In this document: positions 46,983-58,546 of the stretch, piece by piece
Layout: each line of letters opens with the position of its first letter
Numbering within the stretch: the stretch's first letter is position 1
DNA from: Microstegium vimineum
Lineage: Eukaryota; Streptophyta; Magnoliopsida; Poales; Poaceae
Length of the DNA: 64,000 bases
Direction of reading: 5' to 3'
Assembly (NCBI GenBank): GCA_022036555.1
Contig: CM039129.1
Location: 21,741,973 to 21,805,972 of the forward strand
Program-made: the position numbers and the translations under genes
Notes under the pieces: generated by a model
What the model was told of the DNA's origin: nothing
The model's database searches: none
What the model saw: the letters and a program-made list of their open reading frames with translations, nothing else

Positions 46983-47199
46983 GATATGTATATATCAGGA
47001 TCAATTAGAGACTGATTAGAGATTGATTGGAAATCCCCTAAATAGGCTAGCTGACATATATAGCCTACGATTGTTTCCTTGTACAGGGAATACCTTCCCA
47101 TGTATGTAACTTCCATGTATGCCTACTGGCTATATATATGAAAGGCTCCCCACCCACATAGGGTGTGCGGTGATTCCCTCCATTCTATTTCATTCTACA
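46977..47199 (+). repeat. 3' LTR of element 4 (223 bp)
   Basis: Matches the 5' LTR with four substitutions plus a 15-bp insertion (GTAACTTCCATGTAT) that duplicates local CCATGTAT. It follows the purine-rich GCGGGCGGG. The RNase H frame runs a few bases into it. Confidence 0.9.
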
Positions 47200-47204
47200 G
47201 TTTG

Positions 47205-48729
47205 ATAGATTCATGACATTGGTCAATAGAATAAGAGCTCTTGGTCAAACCGATGGGATGACAATTCCGCCGCAAGGAAATTGTGTAGAGTGTATAGAAA
47301 GAAGAATTCTATACTTGCTTCCGTCATAATGGAGAGAGACAACTATGATACAATAACTCCTCAAGAGATGCTTGAAAAGTTGAAGCATCATGAAGTGCTA
47401 GATGATGAAGCTAAGCAAGTTGTGGGACAAAAGAAGAGTGTTGCTCTCAAGGCTTCTCAAGATAGTGGCTCTAGCCGATGCACCAAAAGGCATGACAATG
47501 AAGATAGTAGTGACAATGAAGATAGTAGTGACAATGAAGAAGATGAAAACCTTGATGAAGATCATGCCTTATTGGTGAGAAACTTCAAGAAGTTCTTAGT
47601 GAAAAAGAAAGAAAAGATGAGAGGTGGTGGACGAAACAAACCATACAAGAAGAGATTTTGCTATGGTTGTGGGGATGACAACCATTTCATTGTCGATTGT
47701 CCAAAAGAAAAGAAGAAGCAATGGAACAACAATGACAAAGATAGGAGGTACAAGGGCAAGAAAAGAGGTGAAGCTCACCTTGGTGAAGTATGGGACTCAA
47801 GTGATGAAAGCGATGATGACACACAAGAGAAGAAGGGTGTTGCCAATATAGCATTACAAGAATCTTCTTCACCCATCATCAACAATAAGGCTTCATCAAC
47901 TTCGCTCTTCACCAACTTGTCTTCCCCACCTAGACTCTTCGCCAACCTCATCGACAATGATCGTCACACTCCTACATGCCTTATGGCACAAGGAGATAAG
48001 GTACCACCTAACTCCCCTACCCACTCTGGTGATGAGAATGAGTTAGATGATGAAAATGATGAGGAATATGCCACGAAACTCATTAAAGCCTATGGAAAGG
48101 ATGTTGCTTCTAAAATCTTAAACCTAATGTACACGATTGATAAGCGTGAGGAATGTATTGAGTCGCAAGGTGAATTGCTCCTAGCGGAAAGGGAGAAGAA
48201 CCAAGGACTTGAAGCATGTCTCACAAAGGAGAAGGAGGTTGAGAAATTAGGAGTAGAATTATCTTTGACCAAGGATTCTTATGAACGTTTGGCTAAGGAG
48301 CATTCTTCACTTAATGACTCTTTAGCTAGTCTCAAGAATGAACATAGTTTGGTTCAAGAAAGCCTTACAAGCTTGACAAGTAAATATCATGAGCTTGAGC
48401 TAAACTATGGCACTCTTTGGAATAGCACTTCCTCTTCTTCTAAGGAGTCCGATGATTCCAAAGCTTCAACTAGCAATGGTTACAAAAGATGTTATAAAGT
48501 TGATATAAATGCTTGTGCGACTAACCTTGTTGAGCTAGAGAAGAAGGACAAGGAGATTCATAGGTTGAACACGATTGTGAAGAATGGTTGCAAGTGCAAG
48601 GATAAGCAACCATCAACCATCTACAAGGGCTCAAGACACCCCTCCATCAAGGATGGCATTGGCTACAATAGGTATGATGGAAAGGCCAATGGAAGGCAAA
48701 TGATCAATGGAGTGTCTTGTGTCAAGTAG
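47205..48729 (+). pseudogene. Element 5 gag, C-terminal part
   Basis: Gag resumes right after the GTTTG duplication (RFMTLVNRIRALG). After a frameshift near 47290 a 480-codon frame holds a Lys/Glu-rich segment, acidic SSDNEEDE tracts, a CCHC knuckle (CYGCGDDNHFIVDC), further basic and acidic tracts, and a long coiled coil (EKEVEKLGVELSLTKDSYERL). It ends at TAG 48727. Size and plan agree with the SIRE gags of elements 1 and 2, but the sequence is distinct. Confidence 0.85.
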
Positions 48730-48856
48730 AACAAGAGTGTTCCACTCAATGACCTTCTCAACAAGGTCAACAATGTTATCACTCCTCCTACCCCACAAGC
48801 TACCAACAAGAGCAACAAGAAGAAGCAAGTGGAGGTGCCCAAACAACAAGTGCCCA

Positions 48857-49760
48857 TCTCACGAAGCTATGCTAGTGACTACAAGATCAAGACTAGCAAC
48901 CTTTTGTGAGCACTACTCTTTTGTGTCTCCAAAAGAGACTCAACGAATTGACGAAGCACTTGAGGATGAAGATTGGATGACGGCCATGCAAGAGAAGTTG
49001 AACAACTTCACACGGAATGAAGTCTGGTCCTTAGTGGAAAGACCCAAGCAAAATGTGATTGGAACAACTTCACAAGAAACAAGGCACGGTTGGTGGCTCA
49101 AGGATATACTCAAATTGAAGGTTTGGATTTTGGGGAGACATATGCACCGGTGGCAAGGCTAGAGTCAATAAGGATCATGTTAGCCTTTGTCACTCATCAT
49201 GAATTCAAGTTGTTTCAAATGGATGTGAAGAGTGCATTCCTCAATGGCCCCCTATCCGAAGAAGTGTTTGTGAACCAACCACCGGGTTTTGAAGATCCCA
49301 AGTATCCTAACCACGTCTACAAGCTCAAGAAGGCACTCTATGGGCTCAAGCAAGCCCCTAGAGCTTGGTATGATTGTCTAAGAGACTTCCTACTCGAACA
49401 AAGGTTTGAGATAGGGAAGGCCGACCTTACTTTATTTACTCGCAAAGTCAATAATGATATCTTTATTTGCCAAATATATATCGATGACATAATATTTGGT
49501 AGTACTAATAAGGCTTTTTGTGACGAATTTAGTAGGATCATGACCAATAGGTTCGAGATGTCCATGATGGGGGAGTTGAAGTTCTTTCTTGGATTTCAAA
49601 TCAAGCAACTCAAGGAAGGCACCTTCATTTGTCAAACAAAGTACACCCACAATATCTTGAAGAAGTTTGACATGGAGAAAGCCAAACCCGTCAAGACTCC
49701 AATGCCAACAACCGGACACCTTGACCTTGAATAAGATGGTAAGGCTGTTGATCAAAAGGT
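48857..49760 (+). pseudogene. Element 5 reverse transcriptase, first part
   Basis: Begins with VTTRSRLATFCEHYSFVS and AMQEKLNNFTRNEVWSLVERP. After a frameshift near 49060 it reads DFGETYAPVARLESIRIM, MDVKSAFLNGPLSEEV, LYGLKQAPRAWYD and the catalytic YIDD box. Protease and integrase should precede it but are deleted. The frame runs to a stop at 49732-49734 and the region is then cut by element 6 at 49766, in the RT/RNase H connection. Confidence 0.85.
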
Positions 49761-49765
49761 ATATC

Positions 49766-50170
49766 TGTAATGGTCGGCAAGACCTATAGCAGGAGGCAAA
49801 GGCCCAAGTCTATAATTAGTGGCTAGATAGGCTTATTTATTAGATTGTAGCCTTAATAGAAGGATAAGTTAATTGAGCCAGGCCCATTAGTAATTGTAAC
49901 CCCCCTTATATATACAAGGGAGACTCGTAATGGAAAAGGCAAGCAAATTACGGTTAATCTCTTATCTCTTCTCCCTTTCTCCTTCTCTTGTGCGCCGCCC
50001 TCCTCCTCTCCCCTTTGTGTGCCGCCGCCCCCAGTAGCAGCCGGCCTCCTCCCAGCAGCCGGCCAGCAGCACCTCTACAGATTCCTCCTCCCTACAGATA
50101 GCAGGCAGACGCCCAGCAACAGCCCTAACTCGGTCTTCATCAACTATCTCTCACGCTCAGGCGTGTTACA
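49766..50170 (+). repeat. 5' LTR of element 6 (405 bp)
   Basis: TGTAATGGTCGG to CGTGTTACA. It has a TATA box CCCTTATATATAC near 49905 and a run of CCTCCTCCC and CAGCAGCCGG repeats in its second half. It is shorter than the 3' LTR by 29 bp, mostly in the AGCAGCACGCAGCAGCC region. Confidence 0.92.
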
Positions 50171-50192
50171 TCTGGAGAGACCTCAACGATCC

Positions 50193-51356
50193 ATGGATTC
50201 CGCCGTCAGCACGGAGAGCCTGAACGACTTCACCATCAGATGGCTGGAAAAAATCAGAATTTTTTTTGCCAACTTGGAGGATGAACAAAAGTATGTTCCG
50301 CCATCCAAATGGTCCATACTTCCAACTCCACCAGCAGCTCCCATCACGCCTCTTCCTCCAGCACCTCCACTGCAGTCCAACCAGGACTGCCAGAAGGTAG
50401 ATCCACATCAACCCCGAAAACAGTCAAACCCACATAAGTTATCTTTTCCTGAATATAGTGGGACCGACGAACCAGCCCAGTGGCTGTAGTGGCTGTACAG
50501 ATGCAACAAATTTTTTGTGGTTCAGAATACCAAGGATGAGGATCGCATGCAGCTAGTGGCTTTTCACCTACATGGTAATGCCCTCACCTGGTTTATCAGA
50601 TGGGAACAGGAAATCGGGCACCCAACATGGCCTCAATTCTCCCAGGCAATCGACAGACGATTTGGTCCACCAATAGACCACAATCACCTTGGGGACCTCA
50701 CATACACATGTCAGATAGACGAATTGGATGAGTATACAAATCGCTTCCTCTCTACACTGACCAAGGTAACCAGGCTATCTTCCGATCAGCAAGTGATGTT
50801 ATATGTGGCAGGATTGACTTCATTGCTGCAAATTGAAATACAACTTCAGCAACCACTAGATTTGGAGTCTGCAATTGCCATGGCCCGTAAGTTTTATATC
50901 TCGGGAACCAGGGATGTGCCAGAAACGTTACAGTCGAGCAGCCAGAAAATTCAGATTTCACTCAATGCTACGACCGGGATCACAACCAGCCAGACTATGC
51001 AAGTGCAGCTCTCCTTGTGCGCCCGCGATTTCCTGGCATTACTAGACTCTGGGTCAACACACAATTTTATTGACTCAGACACCGCAAAAGATCTCCAACT
51101 TCCTCGGGTGCTTGCGTCCAACTCTCTATCAGTCATGGTCACAAACGGATCTCGGATTTCTAATGTGGGGATATATAATGACCTTAGGGTGCATATTGAT
51201 ACAGAATACTTCAATATTGACTGCTACAGCATTAAATTGGGAGGCTATGACTTCGTGTTAGGCGTCAATTGGCTACATTCCTTGGGTCCAATAATTTGGG
51301 ATTTCAACACTCACAATGAAATTCTAGCGTCAGGGACGTCGCATTGTTTGGACTAG
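50193..51356 (+). pseudogene. Element 6 gag and protease
   Basis: ATG 50193. A proline-rich N-terminal part is followed by LSFPEYSGTDEPAQWL, then an in-frame TAG at 50487-50489 and the gag core AFHLHGNALTWF, WPQFSQAIDRRFG and FLSTLTKVTRL. The zinc knuckle expected after it is not visible, so a deletion is likely near 50940. The aspartic protease follows: LALLDSGSTHNFID and FVLGVNWLHSLGPIIWDF. It ends at TAG 51354. Confidence 0.85.
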
Positions 51357-51357
51357 T

Positions 51358-52818
51358 TTGGGCAAACAGTGCCCCGGCAAGCCTCAGATTCACATACTCA
51401 GTCCCACTACCAATTTGGAGGCACTATTGACGGGTTTTTCACATCTCTTTCGGGAACCTCAAGGCCTGCCTCCTCAGCGCAGATATGATCACCGCATTCA
51501 CCTTAAGGATCCGAGTACACCCACGGGTGTTATACCCTATCGATATCCGCACCTCCAAAAAGTTGAATTGGAAACACAATGTCAGCTTATGCTTACTCAA
51601 GGAATCATCAGGTATAGCACTTCTCCATTCTCATCACCAGTCCTACTTGTCAAAAAACAGGATGGATCGCGGCGCTTCTGTGTGGACTACCGCGCTCTCA
51701 ACGACAACACTCTCAAGGACAAATTTCCAATACCAGTCATTGATGAGTTACTGGATGAGCTAGAGGGAGCCAAATTTTTTACCAAGTTAGACTTACGCTC
51801 TGGATATCATCAGGTACGTATGCATACGATGATATTGAGAAAACAGCTTTCCGCACGCATCATGGTCATTTCGAGTTTCTGGTTATGCCATTTGGTTTGT
51901 GCAACGCTCCTACATTTCAAGCATTAATGAATGATATACTGGGACCATACCTTCGAAAGTTTTTTTTGGTTTTCTTCGACGATATCCTCATCTACAGTAA
52001 AACTTGGGATCAACATTTGGACCATATTCAAGAAGTCTTTACAGTGCTTCAGTCCAACGCAGTATTCCTCAAACAGTCCAAATGTTCCTTCGGTGGGATA
52101 TCTAGGCCACATTATATCAGAACAGGGGGTGGCCGTCGACCCTGAAAAAATATTGGCAATCGCTTCATGGCCTCAACCAACAACACTGACACAACTCAAA
52201 GGATTTCTGGGACTGGCGGGTTACTACAGGAAATTAATCAAGGATTTTGGGACCATTGCTAGACCGCTCACACAACTCCTTGGGAAAGATTCCTTTCGGT
52301 GGTCAGAATGGGCTACAACAGCGTTCCAGCAACTCAAACAGGTTCTTTCCGTAGCACCAGTTTTACAATTACCCGACTTTGATCGATCTTTCGTTGTGGA
52401 ATGTGATGCGTCATCGATGGGCGTTGGCGCGGTCCTTCATCAGGGAGCCGGCCCAATAGCATTCTTCAGTTGTATGATGGCCCCCCGACACGCTAAATTA
52501 GCTGCTTATGAAAGGGAATTGATTGGCCTGGTGACAGCAGTTAAGCATTGGCGACCTTATTTATGGGGCCGCACATTTATCATCAAAACAGACCATTACA
52601 GCTTGAAATACATCCTGGATCGGTTGTCCACTATTCCACAGCATCAATGGGTGACCAAATTACTCGGATATGATTACACTGTTGAATATAAACCCGGCAG
52701 ACATAATATAGTGGCTGATGCACTGTCACGACAGGAGTATACAGAACCATCATTAATGTCCATATCAGAAATCCAATTCCCAATTTTTGACCAGCTCAGA
52801 AGAAATTTCAACCAATGA
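51358..52818 (+). pseudogene. Element 6 reverse transcriptase and RNase H
   Basis: RT is spread over three frames: SSPVLLVKKQDGSRRFCVDYRAL and FTKLDLRSGYHQVR (to about 51815), MPFGLCNAPTFQALMNDIL with the catalytic FFDD box (51885-52090), then GYLGHIISEQGVAVDPEK onward. RNase H is intact in the last frame: FVVECDASSMGVGAVL, YERELIGLVTAVKHWRPYL, FIIKTDHYSLKYIL and ADALSRQ. Two frameshifts separate the RT pieces. Confidence 0.88.
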
Positions 52819-52849
52819 GAAAGCTGCTCAAATTGTGAACGCCATCAGG

Positions 52850-54209
52850 GCACCTGTCTCCATCCTCTTGGAAAGTCGCAGATGGCCTCATCTTATATAA
52901 GAACCGGGTACATGTTCTTGCATCTTCATCACTTCTTCAGGATATACTTCATGTTATTCATGATGCTACACACGAGGGTTCTGAAAAAACTCTGCATCGA
53001 TTTCGATTGACTTTTCACACCCAAGGCTAAGCCGACAATTCAACAATTCATCAGTAATTGCTTGACATATCAACGCAATAAAACAGATCACCTACATCCA
53101 CCTGGTCTTCTGCAGCCCCTTTCAATACCGGATCAGATTTGGGAAGATATCTCTATGGATTTTATTGAGGCACTACCAAAGGTGGGCGGCAAATCAGTCA
53201 TTCTAACAGTGGTGGATCGTTTATCCAAATCCGCCCACTTCATCCCATTGGCACACCCATATTCAGTAGCTCATAACTTCTTTTCTGAAATAGTTCGGCT
53301 CCACGGGTTATCTTGTTCAATTGTCAATGATAGAGATGTGGTCTTCACCAGTCGATTCTGGAAAGAATTATTTCGCTTATCTGGAGTTAAACTGCAGATG
53401 ACGTCAGCCTACCACCCACAATCTGATGGTCAGTCTGAAGCAGTCAATAAATTATTACTATGTACCTTCGGTGCCTCGTTAGTGACAAACCAAAGGATTG
53501 GATTAGATGGTTGCCTTGGGCAGACTTCTGTTACAACACAGCATATCACCAATCCATCAAAACAACGCCGTTTAAACTGGTTTATGGTCGGGATCCTCCA
53601 CGGTTAACATCCTACAGCCCAGGTGGTGCTGTTATTCAATCCGTTGATGATCTTTTAGCAGAACATGATATTTTTCTTCAGCAAACGAAACTACGACTTC
53701 AACAATCGCAGACCTACTACAGCAAGTATTATGACTACAAACACATTGATCTGCAATTCATTGTTGGTGATTGGGTATGGCTGAAATTGTTGACTAGGAC
53801 AGCAGTGGCAATATCTACCATTCGTACAGGCAAGTTAGCTCCTAAATACTTTGGGCCATTCCACATCAGTCAATGCATCAATTCGGTTACTTATCGTCTG
53901 CATCTACCTACCAATGCTCGAATTCATAATGCGTTTCATGTGAGCATGCTCAAAAAGTACAAGGGTCCAGAGCCTACAGTTCCAGCAGAATTACCGACGG
54001 TTCACGACGGCGTTGTTGTTCCAGAACCAGAAGTTATGTTGAAAACAAGAATCTACCGTGGCCAGTTACAACTTTTGATCAAATGGAAGCATCAACCGGC
54101 AACCGCGTCCTCTTGGGAAGATGCTGAAATCTTTTGTGAGGTCTATCCAGACTTTCGACGAGCTGATTCTTCAGGCGGGGAGAGATGTAATGGTCGGCAA
54201 GACCTATAG
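52850..54209 (+). pseudogene. Element 6 integrase and chromodomain
   Basis: A damaged zinc domain (HEGSEKT...C...C) lies at 52960-53080. The catalytic core reads IWEDISMDFIEALP, VDRLSKSAHFIPL, IVNDRDVVFTSRFWKELF and HPQSDGQSEAVNK, keeping D, D, E. After a frameshift near 53460 come the tail (KYFGPFHISQCI, NAFHVSMLKKY) and a C-terminal chromodomain-like segment (LIKWKHQPATASSWEDAEIF). Chromodomains direct insertion toward chosen chromatin. It ends at TAG 54207. Confidence 0.88.
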
Positions 54210-54619
54210 CAGGAGGCAAAGGCCCAAGTCTATAATTAGTGGCTAGATAGGCTTATTTATTAGATTGTAGCCTTAATAGAAGGATAAGTTAATTGGGCCA
54301 GGCCCATTAGTAATTGTAACCTCCCTTATATATATAAGGGAGACTCGTAATGGAAAAGGCAAGCAAATTAGGGTTAATCCCTTATCTCTTCCCCCTTTCT
54401 CCTTCTCCTGTGCGCCGCCCTCCTCCTCTCCCCACTGTGTGTCGCTGCCCCCAGTAGCAGCCGGCCTCCTCCCAGCAGCCGGCCAGCAGCACCTCTGCAG
54501 GTTCCTCCTCCCTGCAGATAGCAGGCAGACGCCCAGAAGCAGCACGCAGCAGCCCTCCCGCTGCCCTAACTCGGTCTTCATCAACTATCTCTCACGCTCA
54601 GATCATCCGGCGTGTTACA
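54186..54619 (+). repeat. 3' LTR of element 6 (434 bp)
   Basis: Starts right after the purine tract GGCGGGGAGAGA. The integrase frame ends about 24 bases inside it. It differs from the 5' LTR by scattered substitutions and longer AGCAGC and CATCCGG segments. Confidence 0.92.
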
Positions 54620-54624
54620 ATATC

Positions 54625-55289
54625 GCTCCATGATTGGATCCCTCCTTTACCTTTGTGCATCTAGGCCCGATATTATGCTTAGTGTGTGCATGTGTGCAAG
54701 ATTTCAAGCTAATCCGAAAGAATGTCATTTAATGGCCGTTAAGAGAATTTTGAGATACTTAGTACACACTCCTAATCTTGGCTTGTGGTATCCTAAGGGC
54801 TCCACTTTTGATTTACTTGGCTATTCTGATTCGGATTATGTCGGTTGCAAGGTAACTCGAAAGAGCACTACCGGGACTTGCCAATTTCTTGGTCGGTCTT
54901 TAGTGTCTTGGAGCTCTAAAAAGCAAAATAGTGTTTCCTTGTCCACCGCGGAAGCCGAGTATGTGGCGGCCGGCTCTTGTTGTGCCCAACTACTTTGGAT
55001 GAAGCAAACCCTAAAAGACTTTGGTTGTGAGCTAAACAAGATTCCCCTTTTGTGTGACAATGAGAGTGTCATTAAGTTGGCAAACAACGCCGTACACCAT
55101 TCTCGCACAAAGCACATAGACATTCGGAATCACTTTTTGAGAGACCACGAAGCCAAAGGAGATATCGCTTTGCATCATGTGAGCACCGAACATCAACTGG
55201 TTGATATCTTCACAAAGCCTCTCGATGAGTCAAGATTTTGTGCTTTGAGGAGTGAACTAAATATCATTGATTCTCGTAATGTGGTTTGA
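54625..55289 (+). pseudogene. Element 5 RNase H
   Basis: Continues element 5 pol after element 6. SMIGSLLYLCASRPDIM is the end of the RT connection; YSDSDYVGCKV, STAEAEYVAAGSCC, LLCDNESVIKLANN and KHIDIRNHFLRD are RNase H. There are no stops through 55289. It would degrade the RNA strand of the hybrid. It has no start of its own. Confidence 0.88.
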
Positions 55290-56154
55290 TGTCTTGCACA
55301 CACTCCCTTGATTGATTTAGATTGGATAAAATGTCTTTGAAAATCTTGTGTGGAGCTTTCAAAATCTATTTTTAGCATCTCAAACTTGTCCATAGTTGTG
55401 TATTGTTGTGCTAAAATCTAGACATGTTTAAGATGATTGTAGCTCATCATATGGTTCAAACTATTTTTGGCTGGTTTTTTACCTACCGGTAGTACCGGTG
55501 GCTTTCCACCGGTACTACCGGTGGGGATCCGATAGCTTTTTGCGCCGCGCGGGTTGGGTTCCGGCTGGAACTCTGGGGACTTATCCCCTTTTCCTCCAGG
55601 CCCCACCCGCTCCCACCCGCCCGCCCAGACCTGCTCGACTCGCCCAGGCCCCTCCCGTGTGCCCGCAAGCACAGGCGGCGGCGGCTTCCTGCCGCCCCTC
55701 CATCCTCCCCACCGGATCTCCCTCCTCCCTCCATCTCTTCCAAATCTGCTTGGTGGAAAGGAAGCCCCGGCCTTGGTGGTCGTCTTGGTGGTGGTGGTTT
55801 TGGCGTGGACGTCTTCTTTTGCTTGGATTTGGACTCTTCCTCCCGAGTAGCAAGGTATACGTTGTTCTTGCCTGATCTATCAATGTACCTTGTTCTAGGT
55901 CGATTCCTCACATTTGCTCCATCCATTGGGGGTCCTTATGCTAGTAGAGTACTCCTTGTGTGTTTCGTTTGGTTGATTTGGCGGATTTAGGGGGATTGGG
56001 TTTGTGCACAGTGGTTTTGGTACTACCGGCCATCGACCGGTATCACCGATTCCTGTGCATGGCACTCTCCCCGCAATCTCGCCGTCTCAATCAAACCCCG
56101 CCATCTCTCTGCTTGATTTTGACTCGCTTGTTGGCCCTCTTTTGGTTGTGTAGC
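55290..56154 (+). promoter_or_regulatory. Element 5 pol to third-ORF spacer with LTR motif
   Basis: No gene. At 55484-55526 CTACCGGTAGTACCGGT is followed by a 9-nt spacer and CCACCGGTACTACCGGTGG, making a perfect-looking hairpin from the same words that fill this element's LTRs. Another copy (GGTACTACCGG...GACCGGTATC) lies at 56020-56045. C-rich leader-like sequence follows and the region ends with TTGTGTAG right before the third-ORF ATG. Confidence 0.5.
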
Positions 56155-58049
56155 ATGGAAGGCAGACGGAGGAACCCCTCTCGTCGCACTCGCTCTTCCT
56201 CCGGCGATGCAGGTGATGGACGCACCGTTCGTGGCCGGGGAAGCAGCAGTGCTCGTGGCTCCGATGTTCCCACGGACCCCGTGGCTCGTGAGGCCGCTCG
56301 GTCCAGGGCGACGGCTAATCCTATCCCTACTCGGTCGTAACCCCCTCAGCGGCATCGAGAGGTGGTTGGCGACCGCGTCCCCGACTCAAGCATTCTGATT
56401 GAGGGTCGTGCTATTGACCCTCGGGTTGTGGCTCGATCCCCGCTTCGTATTGGGGTCCCGCCTCGGTCTCTTCATTTTCATCAGGAGCCCAACCCAAAGG
56501 TATCACGTCCTGGTGTTAGTGGTGCTTACACCCCTCGTTATCCAGTGGATTACCTGACTTGCGCACCATGCGTGCTGACAATCCATATGAGTATGTCAAG
56601 TGTGACAGTCTTGAGCGCAGGTTTTGGTCACAGTTTCACCATGACTACTATGCTTTCATCTGCTATCATGATGGTGTTCATTCCAAGTGCCCTCTGTTCC
56701 AGCACAACGCTCTGGTGCTCAACTCTCTGACGAAGCTCAATCATCCTGAGATTAATGAGTTGATCTCCAATCTTCAGGAGTGACGCCTTTTACCGCTCAT
56801 GACCTTTGACGAGGCTTGGAACACCGAGGTGCTTTGTCAGTTCTGGGCTACTCTATATATTGATCGAGAGAATGATGTGCTTTATTGGATGACACAAGGT
56901 ACTCATTACCGTTGTGACTTTGTTACTTTCTCTCGTCTCTTGGGGTTTGATAGGCTTGATCGTGAGGCCCCGGATATTCATGATATATATGCCAGTGGGA
57001 TTTGGATCAGATGATCTTGTGGCTGCTCAGATGTACACTGATGATAAGTATGCAAATTTCACATCTGCTCATCTGCGGCCCTACTTCTATGTGTTGAACA
57101 ATATGATTCGCCTCACTATTGACCCCAAGATTGGTGACTCCATTCATATTCAAAATGATGCTCCCAAGATATTGATTCGTTTTGGTCCACAAGGTGGGGT
57201 GGATGTTTCAGTGTGTCAAGGTTCATGTGGGGCAAGATCATTGAGGCTTCAGCTAATCCCCACAAGTCACTACCGTATGCTCCTTATCTTATGCACATTA
57301 TTGAGCAGGTAGTTGGCCATGAATTTCACGCGGATACCAAACATGCCTCCTATGGTGTGAGAAACTTCGGACCAAAATCTTCTGCCTCCCAGGGTGCCGC
57401 TGCTCCTGCTGCTGATGATGCTGAGGAAGAGGAGGCCGCTTTTGATGTTCCACCGACTTCTTCACCCTCTCGCTGCTCTTCTTCGGCGCGTCGTGGGGTT
57501 GGTGAAGGACGTGGTGGAGGTTCTCGCTCGACGCTCAAGAAATTTCTTGCCTATTTCTGTTACACAGCTGAGGAGGAGGATCGCCGTCTCCGTCGGATTG
57601 AGGAGCACCTAAACATTCCACCTTCATCTTCGTTTCGTCCTTTTGATGAGTATGTAGCTCCTGCTGATCCTATTGCTCCGGATGATGATCTTGGTGGAGT
57701 TGCTCATGTTGTGCCCCCTCCTCGTGATCATGGCTATGGCGGCTCCTCTCATAGTGCCCAGGGCTATGGAGGTCCCTCTTCTTATGCTGATGCTGCTGCT
57801 GTTGCTGAGTATGGCTTTGAAGCCATTTTTGGTGCACCTTACTCCAGTCAGGGCGTCTATCCTGGTGAGGGTAGCACTTCTCAGCCCTTTGTCGGTGCTT
57901 CTTCCTCCGACCATTCGCATGGCAAAGGTGCGAGCTTTGAGCATGATGATGATGCAGTTGATGATGATGATGACGATGACGAGGATATGAGGAGTTCTAG
58001 AGTCAGCTGCCCGTTGTTCTTTATGCGGCCTACCCTTTTTGGCACTTGA
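56155..58049 (+). pseudogene. Element 5 third ORF (SIRE env-like / putative plant transposon protein)
   Basis: ATG 56155 (MEGRRRNPSRRTRSSSG) starts a basic N-terminus. The frame is broken by TAA at 56338, a shift near 56555, TGA at 56781, and shifts near 57000 and 57205. The conserved core is FWATLYIDRENDVLYWMTQGTHYRCDFVTFSRLLGF (split in two, 56840-56950), the same block as in element 2. The last part, open from 57213, is Ala/Ser-rich, then Gly/Tyr-rich, and ends in a run of acidic residues. No transmembrane segment was seen. The function is unknown. Confidence 0.7.
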
Positions 58050-58546
58050 TGCCAAAGGGGGAGTGTTAGGCTTATCTCTATGTAATAGGGTAGCTCTCTA
58101 TCTTTTGCTTTATCGTTCGTGGGGTTGGACAATGGTCTTTATTCATGTTGAACTATGTGGCGAGCTACAAAACTATTTATGTAATATGGATGATGGTTGA
58201 TTGTAGAACTATATTTATCTTATATCGTTCATCTTGTGTTGTTATCCATATGGTTGTGAGGTGATTGAATAATTGATTTAGTCATTGTGTGGATGATATA
58301 TTGCCATATGCATCACGCTTATTTATTCATCACACACACTTATAGGCACCCCACGGATTGCAAAAGTTAGGGGGGCTTGCTCTAAATTCTATGCTATCTT
58401 GGTTATAATCAAGACGTGGAATTCAAATCCAATGCATGAATTTAGGGGGGAGTCTCTTTCTAATGTTTGCAATTCAAAAGCTTCAATTCTTTCTATTATT
58501 ATGTAAGCCTAAGTTGGTTTTCATCAATTACCAAAAAGGGGGAGTT
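58050..58546 (+). other. Element 5 3' untranslated region and polypurine tract
   Basis: T-rich non-coding DNA. The tract CCAAAAAGGGGGAG ends at 58544, just before the 3' LTR. Confidence 0.7.

Larger units (their letters stand above)
42375..47199 (+). mobile_element. Ale/Hopscotch-like Ty1/copia element (element 4)
   Basis: A compact 4.8-kb element with LTRs of 208 and 223 bp, gag, protease, integrase, RT and RNase H. It is flanked by the perfect 5-bp duplication GTTTG (42370-42374 and 47200-47204). It lies in the gag of element 5 in the same orientation. The LTRs differ by only four substitutions that I counted and a 15-bp insertion, so the insertion is relatively recent compared with its host. 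Confidence 0.92.
49766..54619 (+). mobile_element. Chromodomain Ty3 element (element 6, Reina-like)
   Basis: LTRs of 405 and 434 bp, flanked by the perfect 5-bp duplication ATATC (49761-49765 and 54620-54624). The order gag, protease, RT, RNase H, integrase, chromodomain is that of chromoviruses; the short LTRs and compact size favour the Reina clade. Several frameshifts and stops make it inactive. It is inserted in the pol of element 5, and the flanking codons rejoin exactly across the duplication. Confidence 0.92.

Noticed and set aside
55483..55926. Minus-strand frame of 147 codons in the element 5 spacer
   Set aside because: Pro/Arg/Gly-rich antisense of a GC-rich leader; nothing recognisable.
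57624..58055. Antisense frames over the third-ORF tail
   Set aside because: They are created by the GATGAT repeats of the acidic tail.
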